From positions 27,812,001 to 27,876,000 of the forward strand of contig NC_135064.1 in assembly GCF_051401765.1 (NCBI RefSeq): a DNA stretch of 64,000 nucleotides, written 5' to 3'. Within the stretch, counting starts at the first letter, position 1, and each line of letters opens with the position of its first letter. Source of the stretch: Calliopsis andreniformis (Eukaryota > Arthropoda > Insecta > Hymenoptera > Andrenidae). The translations under genes and the position numbers were made by a program. Positions 12,901 through 26,910 of the stretch are shown here, one piece after another. The notes beneath the pieces are model-generated. The model saw only the letters and a program-made list of their open reading frames with translations. It ran no database searches and was not told the DNA's origin.

Positions 12901-13260
12901 ACAGAACAGTGGATGAGGACTCATCGGTGCATCCCAAGTCGCCTGGATTAACTCCGGTCCGCCATGGACCGATACGATTTCGACAAAGATGGCCGGACCG
13001 AATTTCCAGAGCAGGACTTCGTCTCGATCCCCCAAGGAGTCAGCCAGACAACACAAATCGCCTGGAACAGCCTCCGATACCGGTCGGCTAGGCCAAACTC
13101 GAGCCAAGCCTCGACTAGTTTCACACGAACGCATCGGACAAGGCCTATATCGGCCACCTTGGCCCGAGTTTCAGCAATTTAATCGATGCTGATCCAGGCT
13201 GTTTCGGCTCGATCGATCCAGCGTTTCACCGATGTTCTCGATAAGTCGACCTGGACGGGA
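12900..13260. other. GC-rich island in AT-rich DNA, possible decayed coding or mobile sequence
   Basis: About 360 bases of GC-rich sequence with open frames on both strands, bounded sharply by AT-rich DNA. The plus frame at 12964-13182 opens with an EF-hand-like loop, DFDKDGRTEFPE (acidic at 1, 3 and 5, Gly at 6, Glu at 12). There is no flanking helix pattern and no second hand. I cannot assign it; a relic of a mobile element is as likely as an exon. Confidence 0.25.
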
Positions 13261-16200
13261 ACAACTCTGAATAAGCTTCAACGATTTCGAAACATTCAAT
13301 TATTTATTCGATCAAGATGAAAGCATTTCACGAATACTAATAATTAATCCGCTTCCAGTTGGATGACCAACCGCAGCGCTTCAACATCTACTCCTGTCGA
13401 TTTTCTAATATTTGACTATCAGTCTACTTAATTCGAGATTGATCTATTATATAAAAGTTAATCAAGTTCAAGCTGTCTCCTCACTCGTCCATCGATCACC
13501 GATACAGACCTGCACGTAAGTTTAGAACAGATCTCTCCTTTCCAGGTCGTTCGACTAGAATACGTGAAATCAGCATCCATTGAAACTTTGTGTCCGATTC
13601 TTTTTCTGGTTATTATTGTACATCCTGTTTCTCATAAAGATGGCTCAGCTTCCTGTAAAATAGATAAACAAGTACTATTCTCGCAGTCGAGACCGTCCCT
13701 TTCGCTGAATTTCGTCCTACTTACCTTTGCGTTTATTACATTTGCGAGGTAACAATGCACCGAGGGGAAATTTCCTGTATGCGCAGCGGATACCCAAACG
13801 TTTAAGATAAAAGTTGCAACTAACTGAGCGCGTTACGCGTTTCTCGGCTACGACCAAACAAACCTTAGTAATTGTTGCAACGTTTACTGTCTACGCGATC
13901 GTGGTAGAACTGCGAGTCGTAAATTACAACTATCCTCATCCAACTGGTCCCTGAACATTCGCCGCGGTTAGGAGTATTATTTGAAAAGCGCGGCGCATTG
14001 ATATGGAGAAAACTTGGCTACCTGAACGAAGGGAGGACGTCCACGGCGACGTGTTAAAAATGAAAGGCAAGACTGCCGAGTACCTCGCGTATCATGTAAG
14101 AAATATGATTCTGATTGTGTCTGACGCAATAACATCCCCTAGACAGCTCGTGCGCGGCATGGAGTCAGGCTAGTCACTTGTTATGCATGATATATTGCGG
14201 CGTGCTTTCTACGTGTCTTCGTTATAACGCTGTTCATATCTCATCATCCAACGATAGCTAGCTCTATTATCTGAATTTTCAAAATAACGCGGCCAATTAT
14301 CTGTATAGGATGCCGCTGCTTCTGCAACGCCGACGCTTCAAATTGCAACGTACCTATTATGTAACTCGTGAGGTAGAGGAAGTTTAATTAACGTTGAATA
14401 AACTGAAATCGATACGTTTCATTTTTCACTTTCTTTTCGTCGCGATACATCCTGATTAAAATCATTAGAAAATCGTATAGTTTCATACTCGCTACTCGAT
14501 TTGTATCACCTTCTACGGGTGAGTGTATAATTACCAACGTCTTTATCCTACAGCTTGTGATAAATATTTGCAAACTTTTGATATGCTTCATATTTATAAT
14601 TGTAAAAGAAGTCAATGTGATAAGTATATGGTATCTTTTTCCGTTCTTTTACGATATGTATCCAGATTGTTTAAGAAGGCGATCTGCAAAAGCTCGAAAC
14701 GTTGCATTCACGTTAAAAAAGATAAGGTGTGAATAGCGTGAATGGGATAGCTCCGTTATCTAAATCACCATCAAAACCATTGACCTACATATTACGGCTG
14801 AACCATGTTCGGGAGGATTTTTACGGGTAGTAATAAAGTCGTCGTGATAGCGTGGCGTTTCGTATAACCGCTTATTGGTACTCGCACGAGCATATTTCAA
14901 TGCTAACACTTTGTAAAGACGTTTCATGTTTCGAACTATGGACGGTTAGAGTCGCGTCGTTATCGAACTTCTCTACATAGAACAGATAAGCTTGTTACCG
15001 ATAACGTTATGAAAGTCAATGAATTAACTGAGCCATCTCAGGGGATGGTTTTTAGAATATCTATACACAAGTTGTAACTTCACAGAAATACACCATAACC
15101 TAAGTTTACTAGCACTGGACCAATAGAGTGACTCATAGAAGATAATATAATAGTTACCTTAGATTGGTTGATATTTTAATTAACAATTTTCCACAGTACC
15201 GTTGAAAGAATACCTATATGTATTCTTTTTACACGATAGTTTTAAATTCAACCACTTCGTTACCAAAGGATCTCCTTTAATTAATTAATAGTTTTGCCCT
15301 AGAATGACGACGAATCGATATACACACTGCATTCATTACACATCACACGTTTTTCGTGGAATGTGTATCTCGTAATTGCAAACTATAATAGACATAGTAA
15401 ATTGAAAAAGAAAAGACAAACGGTCGATTGTAAACAGAATTTAGTCCACAGTCGAGTACCTATTTGAGTATGAATGTAAATTTCGCGAGGTTGGATAACA
15501 GTCCCACGAGCCATTTTTGTTTACACTCACGTTTATACTTATAAAATTAAGCGACTCAATGGAATGCTCATTAGATCCCAGGCGATTTCGTCGGTCTTTC
15601 CGTCGGTCCCTCTTCTCTCTATTTCTCTTCGCGAAGTTTGAAGTTTATGTTTACCCCGCAACTTTCGCAAAGAATGTATCAAGTGTGTACTATCCGTCTC
15701 GAGAGTTTTACAGTTGCCATGAACCGCCACCCCGGCCTCGAAATATTCTGATTAAATGCCCAGGGAACGCGGCTCTCCCGCTGCAAACAATAAACATTCT
15801 AGCTTGATGAAAATTGTATTGCGCGATGAACTTCTTTCGTGGCTCGTCCCTAGCGAATCATTACTATAATTAAAAAACGGAAAATAATGTTGGATTCATT
15901 TTCTCTGTTAAACAGTTTACTGTTACTCTACGTTTGTGTGCCCGCTGCGAAAAAATGAAATTTTAAAATCCGCCAGTGTCCTGGTTTTGGTTCACCGAGG
16001 ACACCGCATTCGTTTAATTTCTCGGAGCGCGACGTTAGCCCATTCGGAACTGAGAATGCACCATGGCAATTGGTGATATGCAATGTACGCGTAACCAACA
16101 CTCAATTACTTTAAATAATTCAAAGGTACGTCAAATATGAGGCGTTCATAGGACAAAGCGACCAGCTCTTACACTCGACCAGAGGAACTTAAATTCGAAT

Positions 16201-18290
16201 TGATTTTCTATGTGAAATTAAAGTAAAAGAATGAGTAGTCCAAAGCAAAGTCCATTTCTCTCACCTTCCAGTCATAACTGACATCTGAGAATCCTCTGGT
16301 AATGAACTCTCGGCCACGAATGGGTTAGACAGCAAACAGAAGCAGAGATTCATCCCTCAAAGCTGTCCAATAACTTAAGCGTCTGAAATAGGAGGTGGGA
16401 GCATTTTTATCTGTCGATGGGGGGCAAGTAGCGCGTAACTCCTTTCATATTCAATAATAACGTCACGCCACAACCTCGCGACGCAACTTTGAATACGTAT
16501 ATAACAAAAGTTGGAAACTTATAAGATGTCAAGAACTTTGTAAGATAATGCAACAAGACGCGAACGGGCTCTGGCAGCGCCCGACGCTCTCTCCCATAAC
16601 TTTCCCAATTTGCTATCTATGACTGCGACTACGGATTCTAACTCGATACTGGGGCCCTTTTAATATTCATTAAATCACACCCCGCGTCTTGGGCGTCATT
16701 TCACGAGCCGCTTCATTGTCGGATAACCGTCCAACCATTTCTCCTGCGAACTCGCCCCGCAAGGAGCGCAGGAAAATCCAATTTTCACCCAGGTTGCGCA
16801 TGTCACGATTGAGAAATCATCTCTTTGTTAAAAGTCGCGGTTTTTATAGCGATACGCAATCACCGGTGACAAATATTGCGGTATCTTCTTAGAGAGACTC
16901 ATGAAATGTTTGCCAAGGCCGCAATCTTCAAACAACCTCTGCCGCTCGCTGCAAATATTTTCTAGACCCTCCGCGTCTTTCTTCAAGGCACGTTATTTTT
17001 AGTTCCAGGAACTGCTTTCTAATACGATTCTCTTTGCTCATCGCAGATTTGATAACGCTGTTAATAATTTCTTCAGAAGAAATCGCTGTTTCGTTGAAAA
17101 ATGAGATCCCACTGTGATTAACCTTAGACTATCCTGACTATCCTGACTAAACTTGGATTTTCGTGATTATACTTCGGCATCCAAGTGTTCGCGAGAATAA
17201 TTAGACGCGCATGCATATATGGAAAAATGCATCGTTTTCACCCTCACTACAGCGGCCACCATGAATGCATAAAACGGCCAGGTTCCACCATGAAATTTTC
17301 ATAACTCGCGCCACTTGCCGTGAATTTATACCCATCGTGGCCGCATTGCCGACATTACCTTCTCGCGTTGCGCGACATTTTATCCAACATTTATGATCAC
17401 TATAAGCTAAGATCGTTACCCCTATGGTCGTATTTTTCACCATTATCGGCTAATAGGGCCGTAAATCATGCTACGACAGAAATGACGAAGCGCGGTGGCC
17501 ACGCATCGTCCATAATGACCAATGCCGCCGCGATACTTGTAACACTTTGACTATAGCACGAAGAACCAGCCCTGATACGCCGAGTACCAATCGACAAGAC
17601 TGAACCTTCTTAAAAGATCTCAGATAGAATACTTCAAAGTCCACCGTAATAAACTACCCGCCAGCGTTAATACAGCCAGACGCTGGGAACGCAGGGGAGC
17701 AATAAAAGTCCAGCGTATACTTAAATACACCAGCAGACGCATAAACGCAAGAATGAACCGTACTCCAAAGGAATTTCGAGCAGAGTCGCATTCCTAGGGC
17801 ACGACCACCCCGAGGACCGTATATCCCAAGAAAGCAACTGTACAATTATTGCCCCGAGACAACGGCAGTTCTTTTCGCCCACCGTCCACCCTGCCAGGAG
17901 ACCCTGGGCTCGACAGATCCTGTCTTCCTTTAAAGTTCCCTGGTACCTCGTTCGTACATCGCGCGTGTAATCGTCGGCGAACGACGTAAGAAGCTTAATC
18001 CCTCGTTAGGTGCAGTCGGCGCTTCGCCGTCACGCCGATTCGTCGGAAATAACGGGGCAGATAGGCCGTACGCTTTGTCTGGAGAAGACCGCAAACTCCC
18101 AGCAGAGGACTCGGGGCATCCCGCGTATAATAGTCCGCTTTGACAAGTTTACGACGTTTAACGGGATGCAAATGCTCTGGCGCGTTCGCACGCAGCCCCG
18201 AACCGACGATAAAGAGTGGGATATATCGGGGATAAAGCCAGGGGAGAAGCGAAAACCGGCGTAATTACACGGCGTACGGTAATCCCCGCG
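13261..18290. other. Gene-free stretch
   Basis: Mixed composition with no exon, RNA gene or long repeat that I can support. Short open frames (for example 15517-15807 and 17201-17443 minus) show no recognisable motif. Confidence 0.4.
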
Positions 18291-18296
18291 TAACAG

Positions 18297-18449
18297 CTCG
18301 AGGACCACGGTGAACCCTCGAAACCCGTGTCGGCTGCGGGACTGGCCGAATGCCAGCTGCTAGACGCCCAGAACCACCAGCTATATTCCCTGTCGACCGC
18401 CCTTTGCGTTCCTGGTGCGTGTGCACACGACATAAACGAGCGAACGCAA
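18297..18449 (+). CDS. Candidate exon with an NRF-like (nose resistant to fluoxetine) cysteine motif
   Basis: A frame opens after a possible acceptor (AACAG at 18292-18296). It runs 51 codons to a weak donor (CAA|GTACTA at 18450) and stays open to 18593 if unspliced. Codon use looks coding (CTG, GCC, GAC, CAG, AAC and ACC frequent). It reads AECQLLDAQ, then STALCVPGACAHDI; the latter resembles the end of the NRF domain of insect multipass acyltransferases, where a GLCVPSSC-like motif is followed by an acidic DI/DV. The spacing from the ECQ cysteine (residue 19) to CVPGAC (37-42) is shorter than I expect for NRF. I found no partner exon with the acyltransferase membrane region nearby. It could be a lone exon, a pseudogene fragment or chance. 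Confidence 0.22.
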
Positions 18450-18599
18450 GTACTAACGGCCACCAGTTGCCTGCTCTTTCCTTCGAATCGGGGATGGTTT
18501 ATCGCCAGACGCGCGAGTGGAGATCGCGCTCGAAACTTCCGGCCCAAGGAGTCTCGAGCGTCTCGCTGCGCGGGAAAGTCGCCCTCTAGCTGAAGCTTC

Positions 18600-19800
18600 A
18601 GAGACGCTTTATAGATCTTCGGCGGAACGTTGCTGGTCGAGACTTCTTTGATCGATTAAAGAGCTGCCAATTCGCGGCTGAAATCTTCAGCCTTTTTAAT
18701 TTTGCTCCTTTGAGGGTGTCGAGCAGCTGAGTTTGAGACTGAAGTGACTGGAGGAAGTAAGCCGGGTAAACGACTTTGGCGCAGGTTTAATGACTTAACG
18801 AGCGATATTGATGGTGATGGTTTGTTGAGTCGTGGAGATAGGACGACCGTAATTGATTTAAGTGGGTTAAGGGGAGTGGATTTTAAGGAATGGTGTTATT
18901 CTTAGATCTTTTGAATCTGTGAACAAGAGCGGCGTGGGAAGAGCGAGACAAGCTTCTTAAAATGCACTGATCGTGAATATTTCAAGTGTACACAGAAACT
19001 CAAATGCAGAGAATTTATGTTTCACCTAGGTAACCGCTAAAAATATTCCCCAGCAAAAATTCAAACCAAAATTGAAAATGGTCTCAGCAAGTATAAGAGA
19101 AAGACAATATTTTTCTATTACAAAGAAGATCGTCGAAAGTGCTTGAAGCATCATTAAGCAAGCCACCGTGCGCTCTTATTAAAACTTGCTTCTTTCACTT
19201 TAATAACTCCCACCCATCCTTCATCCTTCCATAAACCTAAAAATCTACGTAAAATCACACCCACTTGCTGTAAAATAACATTGGCTGCTTTCTTGAGATA
19301 AATTCCAGCGAAATCGAAAAGCAACGCATTATTAAACGAAAGGCAGTAACTGTGGTCAGTAGTTTCTTAGAAATTACGAGCAACTTCCCTGCAGACCAGA
19401 ACGAAATAAATTGTAAGCGGGCTCTCGCATGCTTATCCGCCGTTATACGCCTGCCGCGGGAATAATTACTCGAACTGTAATTTTTACAACGGGCCAGTAT
19501 ATAAATTGGGGCGGCTGAGAGGGCACGCGACCTGCTCCACGGGAAAACTTGTGAAACCACGATCGAGTTTCAACTCTGTTAGACATCTACGATGCCAAGA
19601 CGACCGCGAAGCAGCTCTCAAAAGATCTATCTCCTGGCTTAATGAGGAGTGAAACGCGACGCTGGACGGTAATGAAATCAATGTGCACCTCTGAGTACCC
19701 ACTAAAAATCACACGCGCCATTTAACCGCGACGAATGAACGTTCCTGGCTATACACATTATCTAGAAGAAACAATAGTTGTAGAAGAAACTCTAATTATT
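18600..19800. other. Gene-free stretch
   Basis: No exon continuing the 18297-18449 candidate is visible. There is no repeat or RNA gene that I can support. Confidence 0.4.
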
Positions 19801-19815
19801 CTTGTGTCCACCAAT

Positions 19816-19964
19816 AAATTTTTGTCGGGAGGAGAGACTGAACCACCTCAAGTTATAATTTCTTATAATTCTATCTGTAAGTTTCTGGAAAAACATGGTT
19901 AAAATAGGTGCTTCACATGGCGAGGCGATTATGGCTGACTTATACTACTTGCCGACAAAAATTT
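19816..19964. repeat. 149-bp segment bounded by 13-bp perfect inverted repeats
   Basis: AAATTTTTGTCGG (19816-19828) is mirrored by CCGACAAAAATTT (19952-19964). The right arm abuts the Tc1-like palindromic element. Part of it (TACTACTTGCCGACAAA) resembles the outer end of that element's right arm (read on the minus strand, TACTACTGTGGTCGGACAAA), so this may be a nested or rearranged copy of the same family. Confidence 0.55.
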
Positions 19965-19969
19965 CAGTA

Positions 19970-20195
19970 CACTGAGTGATCAAATTATTATGAATATTTC
20001 CAAATTACCACTTATTTAAAGTTTGAGTAGGAATGGAACTTAATGGAGCTTCCAGCTTTAAAGTTGTTGGTTTTTGTTACTAAATACATAAAAATATATT
20101 TTATAATAAAAAAATATCATTTTAATTTACATTCTTGCTCAAACTTCAAATAAGTGGTAATTGCAAAGTGTTGATAATAATTTGTCCGACCACAG
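19970..20195. mobile_element. Tc1/mariner-like miniature palindromic element
   Basis: Two arms of about 65-70 bases are inverted copies of each other. Shared words are CAAATTATTAT, AATTACCACTTATTT and AAGTTTGAG, with outer ends CACTGAGTGATC and (minus strand) CTGTGGTCGGAC. A TA dinucleotide flanks each end (19968-19969 and 20196-20197), fitting the TA target of Tc1/mariner transposases. The core between the arms is about 90 bases, AT-rich and noncoding, so the element is non-autonomous. Arm identity of roughly 80 percent by eye suggests an old insertion. Confidence 0.6.
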
Positions 20196-20199
20196 TAGT

Positions 20200-23100
20200 A
20201 TCAGACACTGCTAGGTCAGACCTCCTTTAGAGAGTAGGTATTTCTTGACACACAAAATGGCGTTTCACTAAAATCTCGAGCATCGATAATGCCTTCAGTC
20301 TTTCTCACGATTCTCTGCACGCGTCTATCGATTGCCCGCGCGCCCGCGACCCAATTGACTGTTCCATTTTTAAAGCATGATTATCATTACGACAAGGCTG
20401 GCCGGGATATGGCATACGGCGCACGGATGATTACAATTTCCCCGGGTCGGTCAGCCACGGGCACAGCCATCCCACTTTTATTTCGATCGTAGCTCCTAAC
20501 GAGATATTGATACAGCAACGAGAGACCAGCTGTAACTTTCTACCAGATCCCGCACATATAGACTCGTCCGCAGTCAGTCGTCGTTACGCGTGGGATGGGC
20601 TCGATAAATCCACGTTAGTATGTGCAGAGGGTCGCGAATGTAGCCTGTGTAACCACCCTTCTTGTTCTCGAGCATCGTCCGTAACATCGTTCCGGAGTTC
20701 CACGACGCCAAGTCGGACGACTTGGAAATTTATTATCGAGATGCGAGGAAAAAGCGAATACGAGCGGTGTCCTGTTCCCTGCTCCTTAATTCTCCTGAGG
20801 CAGCACGAGATCGCGGCTTTGGATTACCTGCCGCGGTAAAACAATTGCTCTATAGGAAACTAGGATCGAAACTTCCTCCGATATTACCGCTTAAAGTGCA
20901 TTAAACGATTAACGAGGCGATGGATGAATATATAACGTTGATTCGCTGTACGACAAAATGCAGTGAGTTATCTATATTGTAAACGGACAATTAGCTGGAC
21001 TGAAAATTGAAGCTAGTACGCCCATCGATGGAACTTTGAATGGCATAGCATTGGAAATGCATTTAGAGGCTCTTCCCGATATTGCGGATCCCTGTTAAAC
21101 ATACTTCACCTGATTGCCGTTATTACGGTGTAAGTTTCAGAGTTGCGGGGTGTAATCTCAGCGAATCTGAGGATGCTCTGGTGTTACCATCAGTACGATT
21201 ATAGTCATAGAATCGGTCTGATGGATCGACAATGCCCTTTGAGCAAACCCTGCTTAATCATTTACGCTAGCTCTTATTCCATTCTGTTAAACACGACTCA
21301 CTTTGTCAACAGCCCTACGTTACATCGTTCAAACACGTCCGCGTAAAAAATGATACCAAGGGACAAACCTACACAAGTCGGTGGCGAAATTATTTTTCAC
21401 ACGAACATGCGCGACAACGCACGGGTCACGATCATTGATAGCATCGCATAGGTATAGCGAAAGCCTTGAAATTTTAAACACTGCGGCACGTAATGACACC
21501 TCAATTACACGGGCTCGAGCTTCATTTTCTCCGTTGACACGGGGGCATTAATTAAACGACCTGTGCTCGATGTACTCGTTACAAAGAAGAGGGGCTCGAA
21601 AAAAAGCTGGTTCGCGCTACCGCGACCGCTCTGAATCCTTAACGAGGACACGTTTTATGGCTGGTACGCGATATCGGCGTGGCCGTAATAAATACGTCCG
21701 TGAAAATATGTTCATACGCGGTGAACAAATAAAATCGTCCATAAAAATCTGGCCGTTACGCGAGGAGTTCAGCGTGTGCTTACACGGGGTGGAATTTGTT
21801 CTTATGCGGAGCACGCAACCGGGCCTCAGAGCCCTCGTAAAGCCGCCTTGTATATAACGTCGCTTGAATGTACCGCCACCGAGATCATCCATCATGGTGG
21901 CGATCCACGATTTTCCTAGGCAAAAGACCCCCGCCACGGCCTCCATCGATTCCGAGTCGTTTCGAGAAGTATGCATCTAGAGGGATCGATAGAGACGCAC
22001 AATGGAACCCGAACGCGGAAGCGGACCGGACAGGGAGAAAAATAGTCAAAGCAAATATTCGTCCGCGAAAGAAATCAAACAGCGTTCCGTCTGATCTACA
22101 ACGGTGGCGCGATATAATGAGACAAGCGCGAACGAGCCAAAGGGCCTGCCACAGAAGTTTACATACCATTATTTGCGCGAAGTGTATTTGCACATGATTA
22201 AAATGAATATCAGTTATCTGCGGGTGCGAGAACGTATAACGGACTTTATCTTCTCTGTGTGGGTAGTGGAGTCCGTTCACTGGAGAAGTGGAACCTTTTA
22301 CTGAATGCTATTATAGTTTCTCATGTGACTCGTGGACTAATCATTTACAATGACTTATCATTTATTAACAGTGAACTGTGATGATTGTGACCAGAATGAT
22401 ATCACATTTTTGTAATAAAATATGGATTCTGAGGTAGGACATTGGTTTATATGGAAATTTCAATCGATGAATAGGCGAAAGTGCTGCCTTGCAATACCAG
22501 AATCTGCAGATCGGACGCTGTCACTATTTTGTAGACGGAAGTAGGTATTTATTCTATCGATAGCGGGTTGCCCAATGGAGCCACAAACGAGACCCAGCCG
22601 CTAACGTTGAATTGTGACACAAAAGTGGTAACGGGACAGGAAGATATCGTGGATGTTAGGTCTATTCCTATACTTCGTGAATCCTCCTATGGTGTGTGCA
22701 CGGTCATACCTATAACCGGTAACTCTCGCGATGTAGGATGTTCATTTATTGTAGACTTTTTAATTCGCCTACGACCCATATGGTGGGTCTGTAACATAAG
22801 TGTACTTCGTCATATACATAGATTTAAATGTATGTTTGTTTTTGTTAAAAAACAAAACATAATCACGATATACAAAATTATTGGTAACTTTTATAAAATA
22901 CAATGTATTTTGAAATAGAATGTATGTCATTTAAATGGCACGATACGAATAAACGCAACTGCCTAATCGTGGTCTTTTACCATCCCTCCATGGCATCCCT
23001 CTGACATTTAACTAGCGACGCCTACTTGAAGTCCTACTTAACTATTAACAGGGTGAGTACAAGCTTATTCGAAATTTTCTAAATTCCCTATATCTAGTTC

Positions 23101-23540
23101 CCTATGCAAACAGTGACTATAGATGGTTCCAAGCTACCCAAATGCCTGTTTTCGAGGGTCATGAATTCCGGGAGCCTCAGACACCCCCATGTAAAGGTAG
23201 GTTTCTACCCACAGAAAACTGCGATATCGACAGTCGTGCCTGTTTTATATCTGGTCGGTGGTTTTACCACAAGGAAGTTACTACGAGAGTAGGTACACAG
23301 AGAAATAGATGAAATCAATATTCCATAGATCTCCCTTTAAAAACATATTCAAAAAATCTTCTAAGAACTTACAGCTATTAAGCCAAAGAGATGATTGAAA
23401 GACATGTATACGAAATAGAAATAATAATAAAGAGACAAAGCACAACATTTAGTCCAGTAGTGGGCGAGGTACATGTAAAAAAGGGAAAACAGAAAAGAGG
23501 GGTAACAGTAGGAATAAATTGAAAATTTGAGCAAAAACTC
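20200..23540. other. Gene-free stretch with weak transcript signals
   Basis: No exon can be assigned. A frame at 20653-20904 reads SIVRNIVPEFHDAKSDDLEI, which looks protein-like but has no motif and no clear splice sites. A DREF-type palindrome TATCGATA lies at 22555-22562. Good splice-donor words occur at 23053 (AGG|GTGAGT) and 23199 (AAG|GTAGGT), without a recognisable exon before them. Confidence 0.35.
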
Positions 23541-23543
23541 ATC

Positions 23544-23589
23544 GGTCATCCAAGATGACCACTGGTCATTGCCAACTGACCACTGGTCA
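23544..23589. repeat. Cluster of GGTCA/TGACC palindromes
   Basis: GGTCATC-CAA-GATGACC (23544-23560) is followed by two identical palindromes, TGACC-ACT-GGTCA, at 23556-23568 and 23577-23589, spaced 21 bases apart. This gives five copies of the nuclear-receptor half-site core GGTCA in 46 bases. It may be a binding array or the end of a palindrome-rich mobile element. Confidence 0.8.
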
Positions 23590-23720
23590 GGGGTGTCCAG
23601 GGTGGTCCAGGCCCAGCAGTCCCTGCAGGATCCCCAGGGAGGTCCGCACCCGCCGGAGGACCCGCGACGAGTGAGACACTCGTGCTCCTGCAGGGGTATT
23701 TATACTGTCTCGAGGAAGAT
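23590..23720. other. GC-rich palindrome-rich segment
   Basis: This GC-rich patch in AT-rich DNA follows the GGTCA cluster. It contains two CCTGCAGG palindromes and a tight hairpin, ACGAGTG-AGA-CACTCGT (about 23668-23684). It reads in no sensible frame. Together with 23544-23589 it may be one mobile or structural element of about 160-180 bases. Confidence 0.45.
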
Positions 23721-23849
23721 GAGAAACCAATCAGAGAAGTTCTTCGGTTGATTAGAATTTCGAGACCGATCTAACGAACAATATTTGGCGAGAAATTGAT
23801 ATTTTTCATAAAATACTCACCCGAGCAACAATTTCTGGCACACATGTTG

Positions 23850-24036
23850 TTAATAACAATCACACACAGTGTGCATTTGTGTCTTCTTAGTTAACAAATG
23901 TGGAAATTATTAACTTTTCGTATATTATTTATCGTTCGATTAATCTCGCAACTCTTGAAAACTTCTTAATATTTCTTTAACTAACAATTATAAATGTTAA
24001 TAACTTGCATCAGTCACTGCTTGCGATTGTTATTAA
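23850..24036. mobile_element. TTAA-flanked MITE, possible piggyBac-type
   Basis: Terminal inverted repeats lie at 23849-23871 and 24015-24037 and match at 20 of 23 positions; the outer 13 bases (GTTAATAACAATC) are perfect. Each end starts with TTAA, the target-site duplication of piggyBac transposases. The 187-base body is AT-rich and noncoding. The sequences just outside (23821-23840 and 24040-24061) resemble each other in direct orientation, around ACAACAA and TTCTGG, so the element may sit inside an older repeat. Confidence 0.65.
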
Positions 24037-24874
24037 CCCTCGGACAACAAATTCTGGGTCAAAAGTGACCCTGAGACGGAGTAGGACCCTGAGTAGGAAT
24101 ATTTTCTCGTTTGCCTGCACTATTAGCGTGAGAAGAATACATTTCCTACATTCCCCGCTCAAAAGTCGCAGAGGACGCTCGAAAACCAGTGGTTTCTCGA
24201 GCCGTCGGTATTTCAGAACATGAGACACGGAAGTCCATTGAATGTCCAGTCTATCCTGTATACTCGGCTGTGGCTATATATATACTTTTTTACCAGAGCG
24301 GATAATGTAGTTTTTCTACACAAAGGTGAAAGATGGACTGATAAAACAGGCACTCTTCTTTTACTGTCAAGCTATATTCGATTGCTACGGTGCGAAGTGT
24401 TTCATTCTTTTATACTGGAATGGATCAGATGGCGCGTGTTCTCGAAGCATAGATTCATGACCCCTCGAAAACACGGAGATGGGAAGTCTTAAAAACATCT
24501 ACAGTCACTGATACAGATAACTAAATATGAGTGACTTCGTTCAGATGGCGCAGGAGGTTTGTTTTAAAAAATGACGCACTTCAAACAACCTTATCAGTTT
24601 AAGATCATACCGTATCCAGTCTACTATATCTAGATCAGTGATCCAACAATCCAACATGGATCGAGAACGCAAGTGGAATTCGTGTTTATGTATGTAAATT
24701 GTTGTTTTGAGTTTTGTGAACTTCTTCTATGAAGTTAAAGCATTGGCATGCAGCTCTGAGTCTCGTGGACATAGGTTAGATGTAAGAAAATACATCTAAT
24801 TTGTAGTAGAATTAGACGTATATTTATCGCAAGAAAGTTGTTCATATCAAACACGTTGGTAACGTGAAACGAAT
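24037..24874. other. Upstream region of RIOK2
   Basis: About 0.8 kb between the TTAA-flanked MITE and the RIOK2 start. It opens with a palindrome, GGGTCA-AAAG-TGACCC (24056-24071), typical of transposon-derived DNA. The 3' part is AT-rich and must hold the RIOK2 5' UTR and promoter; no TATA box is well placed. No open frame here looks coding. Confidence 0.5.
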
Positions 24875-26842
<1,968 letters not shown>

Positions 26843-26904
26843 AAGTACATTTTTTATATCCACTGTATATACCTTTTAATATATGAAAGAATTATACTAA
26901 TAAT

Positions 26905-26910
26905 AATAAA
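26905..26910 (+). promoter_or_regulatory. Poly(A) signal of RIOK2
   Basis: A canonical AATAAA lies 63 bases past the RIOK2 stop codon in AT-rich DNA. It implies a very short 3' UTR. The cleavage site itself cannot be seen. Confidence 0.7.

Noticed and set aside
22568..22918. 116-codon plus-strand frame near the DREF palindrome
   Set aside because: Starts without ATG and its second half is AT-rich text without motif. No splice pattern supports it.
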